Source: Hymenobacter sp. UV11
GTDB taxonomy: Bacteria; Bacteroidota; Bacteroidia; Cytophagales; Hymenobacteraceae
Reading direction: 5' to 3'
DNA length: 64,000 nucleotides
Assembly (NCBI RefSeq): GCF_004684095.1
Contig: NZ_SRII01000007.1
Span: 372,001-436,000 of the forward strand
In this document: one piece after another, positions 16,365 through 22,955 of the stretch
Position numbering within the stretch: position 1 is the first letter of the stretch
How the letters are laid out: every line of letters starts with the position of its first letter
Made by a program: the position numbers and the translations under genes
The notes under the pieces: generated by a model
The model's database searches: none
The model's input: the letters and a program-made list of their open reading frames with translations, nothing else
Told to the model about the DNA's origin: nothing

Positions 16365-16772
16365 TTAATGAGAAATAAAAACCCCCACCAAGGCCGCCAC
16401 CGATACCACCGTAACCCAGTTCCAGAAGCCGCGCCGCCGCGCCTTCCCCTTCCACTGCTTCACCATAACCTCTTGGCGGGTAGTCTCCGCTTTCTGCTCC
16501 CATAAAGCGTGCTGCACACCATTCAGCGACCGCGTTTGCCAGAAGTAAGCCGCCTGGGCCGTATCGGCCGAAGCCCGGTAGCGCCTGGCGGCCGAGGCAT
16601 ACGCCGCCGCCTCGCGGCGCACCACCGGCAGCATGCGCAGGCTGTCGCGCACCTTAGCGGCCTGGGCCACGGGTAAGCAAATAGTAGAACTACCAGCCGC
16701 TGGCCTAGCGGGCGTAGTCTGCGAAAAAGCGGCGCAGGGTAGCAGTATCAAGGGTAGGAGTAATTTGAGCAT
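16365..16772 (-). CDS. Spanin-like membrane protein of the lysis cassette
   Basis: 135 aa with an N-terminal signal-type segment (LLLPLILLPCAAFSQ), a periplasmic alpha-helical Ala/Arg-rich middle, and a C-terminal membrane helix (FWNWVTVVSVAALVGVFI). Two membrane ends with a coiled middle suit a cell-envelope-spanning lysis protein. Its first 68 nt lie inside the preceding lipoprotein gene in another frame, as in Rz/Rz1 pairs, although the order here is reversed. The topology differs from a classical i-spanin, so the role is inferred. Confidence 0.6.
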   Translation of the reverse strand: MLKLLLPLILLPCAAFSQTTPARPAAGSSTICLPVAQAAKVRDSLRMLPVVRREAAAYASAARRYRASADTAQAAYFWQTRSLNGVQHALWEQKAETTRQEVMVKQWKGKARRRGFWNWVTVVSVAALVGVFISH

Positions 16773-16974
16773 GGCTCTGTAAGCGGTAAAAAGTGGCAGA
16801 ATCTTCCGCGGCCTGCGCGGCGGTGTACAAGTGGTGAGCACTTGAATCAAGGCGCGCAGCGTGGACACTATCGCGGCGGGCGGCGGCTTCAGCGCCACCC
16901 TGGATAGCTGGCTGTTTGGCCTGGCAGCCGGCCAGGGCCAGCAGCAGCAACACAGCTCTACTCGCCCGTAACAT
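16705..16974 (-). CDS. Small lipoprotein overlapping the spanin-like gene
   Basis: 89 aa starting MLRASRAVLLLLALAGC, with a clear lipobox LAGC at residues 14-17. A helical Ala-rich region follows (AARRDSVHAARLDSSAHHLY). It resembles an outer-membrane o-spanin in size, lipidation and frame overlap with its partner. It starts within the 3' end of the holin-like gene, so the cassette is tightly coupled. Role inferred from context. Confidence 0.6.
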   Translation of the reverse strand: MLRASRAVLLLLALAGCQAKQPAIQGGAEAAARRDSVHAARLDSSAHHLYTAAQAAEDSATFYRLQSHAQITPTLDTATLRRFFADYAR

Positions 16975-17266
16975 CAGCAGCGGGCAATGAAACAGCACTC
17001 GGAACCACCGCCGCTGCAATGACGGGTACCACGTCGGCCGGCACCTTTACCACCGCTTCCGGCTTTTGCAGCGCCTTGCGAATGGTGGCCCAGATAGTCA
17101 CGCCGGCCACCAGAAACTGAATTATCATCGACCCCCATTGCTGAATCACCACTGGGTCAGGAGGGGTAAGCTGGTTCACCACCACGTCGCCCAAAAGGCC
17201 GCTGGTGAGAATTTGGGCGAAATGACCCGTTTTGCTGCTGCTAAATAACATGGCAGAAGATTGCAT
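16958..17266 (-). CDS. Holin-like small membrane protein
   Basis: About 102 aa from MQSSAMLFSSSK; a start five codons later is possible. There is one strong membrane helix (IIQFLVAGVTIWATI) followed by a basic stretch and a Val/Ala/Pro-rich tail. First gene of the leftward cassette, where holins usually lie. No holin family is recognised. Confidence 0.55.
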   Translation of the reverse strand: MQSSAMLFSSSKTGHFAQILTSGLLGDVVVNQLTPPDPVVIQQWGSMIIQFLVAGVTIWATIRKALQKPEAVVKVPADVVPVIAAAVVPSAVSLPAADVTGE

Positions 17267-17297
17267 AAAAATGTAGAGAAGTATAAATTTGTACGTA

Positions 17298-17305
17298 CAA
17301 AAGTA
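17298..17305 (-). promoter_or_regulatory. Probable -7 box of the lysis cassette
   Basis: Reads TACTTTTG leftwards, matching the Bacteroidota TAnnTTTG element, about 35 nt upstream of the first lysis gene. The -33 position (TTAA) is a poor match. An 8-bp palindrome GTACGTAC sits next to it. Confidence 0.5.
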
Positions 17306-17339
17306 GGAAGTCGATGAGGAATTATTAATCGCCACTTTC

Positions 17340-18341
17340 TACCGTGTTAATTGTACTTTTTTTCTAAGTGGGCGCTCCCTTCGGGCCGGGCTGTTCAGGG
17401 CTCCGCTTTGCTACGGTGCTACGCACCCGGCCGGGGCCGATACTCGACGACACCAGCAGCCACGACGGTACTCCAGATACCTGCCCTAGCCGGCCCTTCC
17501 CATCCCTAGCGCGCTTCTGCTGAATCAGCGACTCCAAGGCCGTGCAGCGCGCCCTACGGGACACGTAGCCCGGCCAGGCTCCAGCAGCTACTGGCCCTAG
17601 CGCAAGTCCTCCGCACCCGCCCGCCTCCCGTTGGTCGGCCAGCTCACCAGCAGCCCCACGCCACGCCCCGCCTCCCGTTGGTCGGCCAGGCGTGGCTACC
17701 AATCGCCCACCACGTAGCGGGCCGCTTCCCTTTGGTCAGCCGCTCCTTTGGCCCCGCAGCTACTAGGTTTCGTGGTCACCCCACGCCACGGCTTACGCAG
17801 CCGTGTCGGCGGACTTTCTGCAGTTACTCCTGGTTGCTGGGCTCCACCTCATGCGGCGCGTCGGGGGAGCCGCTCCCGTTGGTCGGGCTCCCCTCACCGC
17901 ATAGCCATATGGCGCGGACGCCAGCCCCCGGCACCGGCCCAGGTCGCCAATCCGCAAGGTCGCCGGCTCCTAACGTCACCACCTCCCATGCGGGGCGCCC
18001 TGGCCGTTTCTCACCCACCGGTCGGCGCGCAAGGCGGGCCTGATGCAGCAGCAGCGGCTTAGTGCGGCAACAGCGGCTCAGTAGCAGCGGCCCGAAGTCG
18101 GTGTGCTTCGCACGGTGTCTGTTGGGGGCGGCCCCCCAAACCCCCTAATCATGCTCAGCCTCCGGCCAGCATCTTCCTCGGCTAACGCCTCACAAGGCCC
18201 GCTTCGCGGAGAGTTTATTGGGGGCCTCAGCCCGTCCCCCAAACCCCCAGGGCAAGGCATTGAGAGGGGGTAGGTCGGCCGCCCCCGCCAGGGGCCACCG
18301 CGTCAGCCGTGGCCACCACCGCCGCGCACGGCGGGCCAGGC
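17340..18341. other. GC-rich 1-kb region with recurrent stem-loops, no convincing gene
   Basis: No reading frame resembles a known protein. A 23-bp direct repeat lies at 17620-17642 and 17667-17689, containing CTCCCGTTGGTCGG. A third version at 17871-17888 forms the tip of a nested hairpin: ATGCGG/CCGCAT outer (17851-17856, 17897-17902) and GGGGAGC/GCTCCCC inner (17864-17870, 17887-17893). Two hairpins of the TTGGGGGC ... CCCCCAAACCCCC type lie at 18122-18145 and 18218-18250. It could be a structured RNA or regulatory region. A weak leftward frame at 17364-17702 (112 codons) cannot be excluded as a gene. Confidence 0.5.
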
Positions 18342-18779
18342 CTACAGCCCCAGCCCGCCGGCCACCGGGACCGCGCTGGGCGCGGCTACCCCCAGCCACT
18401 CACAGTGCCGGCCCAGCTTGGCAGCTGCCCGCGCGCTGCTCAGCGTGCCGTGGCTCTCGCCATCCCACACTAGCAGTACCAGGTCGGCTCGCTTCACTAT
18501 CTCAGCGTTGCGCAGGTGGGTCGCGGCCTTGCCGTGGGCGCGGTAGTCGGGCAGCAGCTCCACCAGCGGCACCAGGTTGCGCATGGCCCACTGCGTCGCC
18601 AGCGTGTCCACCCCAGCGGCCCCGCCGCTCACCACCTGGGCCACCTTGCCTAGCGCGTGCAGCGCATCCAGGCGGCGCCCCAGCGCTTTGCAGCTCGTCA
18701 CGCTCCGGCTGCCTACCACCGCCACCACCAGCCCGCGGGCACTACCTGCACATGCAGTCTCTTTTTGCACATTTTTCAT
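18342..18779 (-). CDS. SLOG-domain (DUF2493/YspA-like) protein
   Basis: 145 aa with the nucleotide-binding Rossmann-like SLOG fold: LVVAVVGSRSVTSCKAL at the first strand, VVSGGAAGVDTLATQWA as the glycine-rich loop, then ADLVLLVWDGESHGT. Phage-borne SLOG proteins of this class are thought to bind nucleotides or nucleotide-derived signals. It is transcribed away from the small-gene operon, with an AT-rich divergent promoter region between. An early control or defence-sensing role is inferred. Confidence 0.85.
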   Translation of the reverse strand: MKNVQKETACAGSARGLVVAVVGSRSVTSCKALGRRLDALHALGKVAQVVSGGAAGVDTLATQWAMRNLVPLVELLPDYRAHGKAATHLRNAEIVKRADLVLLVWDGESHGTLSSARAAAKLGRHCEWLGVAAPSAVPVAGGLGL

Positions 18780-18868
18780 GCTGCAAGTTACCTATTGTCT
18801 TCCTATTTTACTACATTTTTACTCCATTTATTCACTCGTTTAGTATACCATTATAGTGTATTTTGGTG

Positions 18869-18908
18869 TATATTTGTATAGCAAAGGGGGAGAGGCCCCC
18901 GGCGCTTT
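18869..18908 (+). promoter_or_regulatory. -7 box and leader hairpin of the small-gene operon
   Basis: TATATTTG (18869-18876) matches TAnnTTTG; no clear -33. Just downstream GGGGG (18886-18890) pairs with CCCCC (18896-18900), extended by CAAAG/CTTTG, giving a leader hairpin ahead of the first small gene. Confidence 0.5.
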
Positions 18909-18972
18909 GCCCCTGTTGTGCAGCTGGGCCCGGCCAGCACTACAGCGCAGTTCACGGCTAGCATCTACAGCC

Positions 18973-19311
18973 ATGCTCACTACTGTTTGCCCCGTTCTCG
19001 TCGCCGCTTTGGCCGCCAGCCACCGCCGCCACTCCCGCACTGCCGCAGGCCGTGCCCGCTCCCAGCGCCGTGCCGCCTGGGGCTCTTTCTCCCAGCGCAC
19101 CATAGACCGCCGCTATTGTGGGCTCCCGTTCATCCCCGGCCCTGTTGGCGTGTGGTACCCCCGTGCTGTGCAGCTCGCGGGCGGGGTGCCTTCGCAGTTG
19201 GTTTGGCAGCCCTTGCGGGCCGCTCCTGTAGCCCAGGCCCCCGCTATTTGTCATTTCTGCGCTGGCCCCATCGACGCGGCCAGCCGTTGCGCCTGCTTTG
19301 CCCATGCATAG
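18973..19311 (+). CDS. Small basic phage-type protein, possible Zn motif
   Basis: 112 aa from MLTTVCPVLV. The start is Arg/His-rich, and the end has CHFCAGPIDAASRCAC, a plausible Cys4 zinc site. Overlaps the next gene by 8 nt, and GC-rich codon use is like its neighbours. First gene of the rightward operon; function unknown. Confidence 0.5.
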   Translation: MLTTVCPVLVAALAASHRRHSRTAAGRARSQRRAAWGSFSQRTIDRRYCGLPFIPGPVGVWYPRAVQLAGGVPSQLVWQPLRAAPVAQAPAICHFCAGPIDAASRCACFAHA

Positions 19312-19540
19312 CCCCGCCACCGCCCAGCCGGCCGCGCCAGTTCAGGGCGCGGCCCCCACGCGGGCCGAGCAGTTAGCGGCGCTGGCCGTGCGCTACCCCC
19401 AGTTGGCCGCCCGCCTTGCCGCCCAGGAAGCGGCCGCCGCCGCTGGCCCGCCACCCCGCCCACTCTACCGCAGCAGCTACCAGCCCAGCCCCCTTGACGA
19501 GCCCGCCACCGACCCCGCCCGCTGGCAAGGCTTCCTCTAA
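19304..19540 (+). CDS. Small Ala/Pro-rich protein
   Basis: 78 aa from MHSPATAQPA. An alanine-rich helix (AEQLAALAVRYPQLAARLAA) is followed by a proline-rich tail with LDEPATDPARWQGFL. No family recognised. Support comes from tight spacing with its neighbours: 8 nt overlap before, 3 nt gap after. Confidence 0.5.
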   Translation: MHSPATAQPAAPVQGAAPTRAEQLAALAVRYPQLAARLAAQEAAAAAGPPPRPLYRSSYQPSPLDEPATDPARWQGFL

Positions 19541-19543
19541 CTC

Positions 19544-19735
19544 ATGGCCCAGCACACCGCCCGTCGCATCAAGGTCGCTCCGCACTTCGCCGCCCGCCGC
19601 TACGACACCCGCATCACTAGCAAGCTGCTGCTACAGGGCGCTTGGCTGGAAGCCGCCGGCTTCACTCCCGGCGCAGTCGCCGCCATCGAGGTGCAGGCCG
19701 GCCGCCTCATCATCACCGCCGCCCCAGTCCAGTAG
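19544..19735 (+). CDS. SymE-like AbrB-fold protein (possible toxin)
   Basis: 63 aa; the middle, ITSKLLLQGAWLEAAGFTPG followed by AIEVQAGRLIITA, matches the SymE pattern of a swapped-hairpin AbrB fold. E. coli SymE is an SOS-induced RNA-directed or nucleoid-compacting toxin controlled by an antisense RNA. Here it is embedded in an operon rather than alone, so it may be a regulator instead. It is followed by the strongest of the intergenic hairpins. Confidence 0.75.
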   Translation: MAQHTARRIKVAPHFAARRYDTRITSKLLLQGAWLEAAGFTPGAVAAIEVQAGRLIITAAPVQ

Positions 19736-19741
19736 CCATCC

Positions 19742-19768
19742 GGCCCGCGCCCTACCCCGGCGCGGGCC
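19742..19768 (+). promoter_or_regulatory. Intergenic hairpin 1 (10-bp perfect stem)
   Basis: GGCCCGCGCC, loop CTACCCC, GGCGCGGGCC, ending 15 nt before the next start codon. Confidence 0.75.
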
Positions 19769-19783
19769 ACAACTACCCCCATC

Positions 19784-20311
19784 ATGCCCGCTATCACTAT
19801 CACCCTTAACCAACTCGCCGCCTCTCTGCTCGGAGCCGGCGCTTATATCTACCACACCAGCCAGCGCGGCGGGTGGAAAGCCTGCGCCATCGTGTGCGGT
19901 ACCCGCATCGAGCGCAGCAGCCCCGACCCCTACGCCGCCCTTGGGGCCGTGGCGCAGGTGCTCATCGAGTACGACGCGCAGCAGGCCGCCCAGGATGCCC
20001 ACGACACCCCCGCCGCCCGCGCCGCTTACCGCCAGGCGTGGGCCGCCAGCGAAGGCCAGCCCGTAGCCGCCCGCTTCGCCGCCGCTGAGGCTGCCGCTAC
20101 GGAGGCGGCCGATTGGCCCCGAACCATCCGAACCGAGCAGGATAACGCCCGCACCATACAGCGGCTACGCAGCATCACGGGCAGGCCCAGCGCCGCCGAG
20201 GCCGCCGCAGCCGCTAGCAGTGACGAGGACGAATGCGGCGGCTGTGAGGTGTGCGACGGCACCGGCCGCCTTGGCCGCAAGCTGTGCCCCGAGTGCGCCG
20301 GCCAGAATTGA
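19784..20311 (+). CDS. Protein with C-terminal CxxC zinc-finger motif
   Basis: 175 aa. The N-terminal 60 residues look like a small alpha/beta domain (ITITLNQLAASLLGAGAYIY), followed by an Ala/Glu-rich helical middle. The C-terminus CGGCEVCDGTGRLGRKLCPE resembles half a DnaJ-type zinc finger (CxxCxGxG). A second operon member also carries such a motif. Function unknown; possibly nucleic-acid or partner binding. Confidence 0.6.
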   Translation: MPAITITLNQLAASLLGAGAYIYHTSQRGGWKACAIVCGTRIERSSPDPYAALGAVAQVLIEYDAQQAAQDAHDTPAARAAYRQAWAASEGQPVAARFAAAEAAATEAADWPRTIRTEQDNARTIQRLRSITGRPSAAEAAAAASSDEDECGGCEVCDGTGRLGRKLCPECAGQN

Positions 20312-20324
20312 TAAACCCACCCAA

Positions 20325-20347
20325 GGGCTGGCCACCAGCGCCGGCCC
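20325..20347 (+). promoter_or_regulatory. Intergenic hairpin 2
   Basis: GGGCTGGC pairs with GCCGGCCC (one G-U), 18 nt before the next ATG. Confidence 0.65.
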
Positions 20348-20365
20348 CACTTTCTCCCCAGCACC

Positions 20366-20680
20366 ATGCCCACCACCGCTACCACCTACCAGCCTCATTT
20401 GCTCGACCCGCACAGCGCCGAGCCCCAGTTCATCAGCCCCGCCAATGGCAAGAGCTTCAAACTAGCCGAGCTGTACCGCTTGCTCGACTGCCGCACCGTC
20501 GAAGTGGTGCGCCTCACCGGCGAGCTGATTTTGATAATCGACGAGGAAGGCAAGTTCCGCAACCCCGCCTACCTCAACCTGCTGGCCACCTACCTCTGGT
20601 ATCAATACCAGCCCGAAGCGCGGGGCGTCGATTCCATTGTCGGCCGCGCCATCCTGTGCCACGACAAGCAATTCAAATAA
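20366..20680 (+). CDS. DUF3846-like small protein
   Basis: 104 aa. The stretch ELILIIDEEGKFRNPAYLNL, then DSIVGRAILC, fits the DUF3846 pattern: a VDEEGK turn, an N-x-A helix and a terminal IVG strand. These proteins are common in phages and mobile elements without a known role. The match is by pattern only. Confidence 0.6.
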   Translation: MPTTATTYQPHLLDPHSAEPQFISPANGKSFKLAELYRLLDCRTVEVVRLTGELILIIDEEGKFRNPAYLNLLATYLWYQYQPEARGVDSIVGRAILCHDKQFK

Positions 20681-20687
20681 CCACCCA

Positions 20688-20709
20688 GGGGCCGGCGCAG
20701 GTCGGCCCC
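20688..20709 (+). promoter_or_regulatory. Intergenic hairpin 3
   Basis: GGGGCCG pairs with CGGCCCC across an 8-nt loop, 20 nt before the next ATG. Confidence 0.7.
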
Positions 20710-20729
20710 GCATTCCCCACCAGCATCTT

Positions 20730-20963
20730 ATGAAAGCCCCCATTTTCAGCGCCTACGCTCCGTGCCGCACCGCTGCAGCTGCTACCCTTCAGACCCTCGC
20801 GAGTACCACCAGCCCCGACGAGCAGCCCGCTACCAGTAACTGCCCGCAGTGCAACGGGGCCGGCTGCCAGCACGCCGTACCGCCCGGCCAGCCGGTGCAT
20901 GGTGGCGACATCTACGAGTGCTACCACTGCGAGGGCACAGGCCAGGTACTCGCCACTAACTAA
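20730..20963 (+). CDS. Small zinc-finger protein
   Basis: 77 aa from MKAPIFSAYAPCR. NCPQCNGAGCQ and YECYHCEGTGQ are two CxxC units of DnaJ zinc-finger type, likely binding one zinc. An upstream in-frame start is rejected, since it would read through the intergenic hairpin and into the previous gene. Function unknown. Confidence 0.6.
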   Translation: MKAPIFSAYAPCRTAAAATLQTLASTTSPDEQPATSNCPQCNGAGCQHAVPPGQPVHGGDIYECYHCEGTGQVLATN

Positions 20964-20976
20964 CCCAAACGGCTCA

Positions 20977-21000
20977 GGGGCCGCGCCGCCGAGCGGCCCC
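20977..21000 (+). promoter_or_regulatory. Intergenic hairpin 4, followed by T5
   Basis: GGGGCCGC pairs exactly with GCGGCCCC; ACCTTTTTC follows, so it looks like an intrinsic terminator or attenuator placed 30 nt before a gene. Confidence 0.75.
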
Positions 21001-21030
21001 ACCTTTTTCATTCCCCAACCACCGCCCATT

Positions 21031-21720
21031 ATGGCAACTACTAAAACCACCCCCGATGCCCCCGCCGCCGCTCCGGCCGCCGCAGTTACTCCCAGCCGCG
21101 CCTACCTCACTGCTACCGTGAGCGAGGACGGTGAGCTGACCGAAACCAGCCGCTTCAAGTACCTCCCCGGCCACCCCCGCCAGATTCGCGCCGACCTCAA
21201 AGCCGGCGTGTTCAACCTCAACGGGCAAGAGGTGCTGGGCAAGTCGCTCACCTTCATTCCCGTGGCCCTGCGCATCTTCTCCGACAACATCCTGAGCATG
21301 GGCCGCAAGGTGTGGGCCGAGCTGTTTTTCATTGACAAGACCGGGGCCGTGTGCGCCGTGCTGTTCCACGGCTACAGCGTCGAGAACCTGCAAAAGCTCA
21401 ACGCCAGCTTGTTTTACGACGACTTGAGCCTGACCGACGTGGAGCTGACCGTTACCCCCGTCAAGAAGCAAACCGAGAAGGACGGCAAGCCCGCCACCTA
21501 CTTCATTGCCGAGTTCAGCTACGCCCCCGCCGACCCGGCCGAGGTGCAGGCCCGCCAGGAGTTTGCTGAAGATGTCGACCTCTACCGCGAGGAAACCCTG
21601 ACGGGCCTGGCTGATATGCGCCTGGTCAACGGCTACCGCATCCCCGAGGGCTACCAGTTCCCCGAGCAGCGGGCCGCCAAGCAGCTCACCACCGCCGAAG
21701 CCGCTGCAGGTACCGAGTAA
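21031..21720 (+). CDS. Conserved-looking phage-type protein, 229 aa
   Basis: After a Pro/Ala/Thr-rich start the core (from about residue 22) is predicted alpha/beta: LTFIPVALRIFSDNILSMGR, VWAELFFIDKTGAVCAVLFH, then acidic helices. It looks well folded, with strand-rich centre and clean GC3-type codon use. No family is named. The position shortly before an exonuclease gene suggests DNA recombination or single-strand binding, but no diagnostic motif is seen. Confidence 0.65.
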   Translation: MATTKTTPDAPAAAPAAAVTPSRAYLTATVSEDGELTETSRFKYLPGHPRQIRADLKAGVFNLNGQEVLGKSLTFIPVALRIFSDNILSMGRKVWAELFFIDKTGAVCAVLFHGYSVENLQKLNASLFYDDLSLTDVELTVTPVKKQTEKDGKPATYFIAEFSYAPADPAEVQARQEFAEDVDLYREETLTGLADMRLVNGYRIPEGYQFPEQRAAKQLTTAEAAAGTE

Positions 21721-21726
21721 TCCACC

Positions 21727-21757
21727 GGCCCCCGACTCACCGACAGGGGAGGGGGCC
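21727..21757 (+). promoter_or_regulatory. Intergenic hairpin 5, followed by T5
   Basis: GGCCCCC (21727-21733) pairs with GGGGGCC (21751-21757); ACTTTTTAC follows, 16 nt before the next ATG. Confidence 0.7.
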
Positions 21758-21772
21758 ACTTTTTACTGACCT

Positions 21773-22021
21773 ATGCTACAGCTACCCGAACTCCGCCAAG
21801 AGCAGCCCGCCCGCGATGAGGCCGAGGCTGCCCGCCTCACCCAGCTAGCCCAACTCATGACTACCACCGCCCCGCTGCCCGACCTACGCGACTTGGCCCC
21901 CGCCGTGCGCCAGCTCTTTCCCGAACCTACCTATGAAGTCGGCTGCGGCGGTTCCCACATCTGGCTGCACCGCGCTGACGACCCTCGCCGCCTGGCCTGC
22001 ATCCTAGACCACTACCAGTAA
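21773..22021 (+). CDS. Small protein, 82 aa, unknown
   Basis: A helical N-terminus (EAEAARLTQLAQLMTT) is followed by a compact region TYEVGCGGSHIWLHRADDPR. No family recognised. It lies in line with the operon. The gap to the next gene is a short AT-rich palindromic spacer (CAATT ... AATTG) rather than a GC hairpin. Confidence 0.55.
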   Translation: MLQLPELRQEQPARDEAEAARLTQLAQLMTTTAPLPDLRDLAPAVRQLFPEPTYEVGCGGSHIWLHRADDPRRLACILDHYQ

Positions 22022-22056
22022 CCCCAATTGCTAATTGCTAACTGATAATTGAAGCC

Positions 22057-22722
22057 ATGTTCACCAACCTACAGCACCTCCCCAGCCTCACCCAGGAGCA
22101 GCACCGCGCCCTACCCTTTATTAGCAACACAGACTTGAGCAACCTGGCTGACCAGCTGCTGGGCCGCCTTCGCATCGTTAACTCCTACACCACCGACGCG
22201 CTTACCTTCGGCAGCCATTTCCACAGCGCCATACTGGAGCCTGAGCAGTTCCAAGCCATTGGCCAAGACTTGGCCGGCCGCGAGCGCAGCCAGTGGACCA
22301 CGGCCGGCGAGTTGGCCCGCGTTATCAAACGCCACCGCTACCCACGCCACGTTTGCTATTTGGGCCAGGCCGAGCAATCATATACGGCCACCCACGCGGC
22401 CACCGGCCTCACGGTGAAGGTGCGGCCCGACCTACTCATCGACAGCCCCCAGCGCCGCCGCCGCACCCTCGTAGACTTCAAAACCACCAGCTGCAAAGAC
22501 CTCGCGCAGTTTCTCGAAACGGTAGATAAGTACGGCTACGACCGCCAGGGCGCGCTCTACGCCGACGCGCTGGGCGCGCACCGCGTGGTGCTCATTGCGG
22601 TGCAGAAGAAGCCTGCAGTAGGCCAGGAGCCGGCCGTGTGGGTGCATGAGTTGACCGACGAGCAAATGCAGGTTGGCCGCAAGAAGTACGGCAAGCTCTT
22701 GCAGTGCTACGCTAACCAGTAG
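22057..22722 (+). CDS. PD-(D/E)XK exonuclease (YqaJ / exonuclease VIII-like)
   Basis: 221 aa. The front half has ISNTDLSNLADQLLGR, and LTFGSHFHSAILEPEQF is the helix seen in DUF3799-type phage exonucleases. The catalytic set is VKVRPDLLI (Asp), TLVDFKTTS (DxK) and YGYDRQGALYADAL (Gln/Tyr). Such enzymes resect DNA ends for phage recombination, usually beside a RecT/Erf annealase; no annealase is recognised here. A broken partial copy lies 5 kb away. Confidence 0.85.
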   Translation: MFTNLQHLPSLTQEQHRALPFISNTDLSNLADQLLGRLRIVNSYTTDALTFGSHFHSAILEPEQFQAIGQDLAGRERSQWTTAGELARVIKRHRYPRHVCYLGQAEQSYTATHAATGLTVKVRPDLLIDSPQRRRRTLVDFKTTSCKDLAQFLETVDKYGYDRQGALYADALGAHRVVLIAVQKKPAVGQEPAVWVHELTDEQMQVGRKKYGKLLQCYANQ

Positions 22723-22955
22723 GCAACTTTAAGTCATATTGCGTGAGGTATTTATTGCCTAATACTGTGATGTAAAAGTCAAACAAAATTCAGTGCTAGC
22801 ACCGATGTATCGGGGAAAAGGAAGTTCTAGTTTTGGGCATCCTCTCACGCTCATGTACCCATCCCATGCAGTACAATTCCGCTTCTGCCCCTACTGCACA
22901 AAAGCAGTGTACTTCGGAGTTAACAAATGAGAAACCACTGGTTTTTACGAGCCAG

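Noticed and set aside
17364..17702. Leftward 112-codon frame as a gene
   Set aside because: Its second half uses plausible codons, but the first half is read across direct repeats and no family matches; kept only as a remark in the gene-free region.
18218..18856. Rightward 212-codon frame
   Set aside because: It overlaps the SLOG gene antisense and reads hairpin sequence; the SLOG protein has a clear domain.
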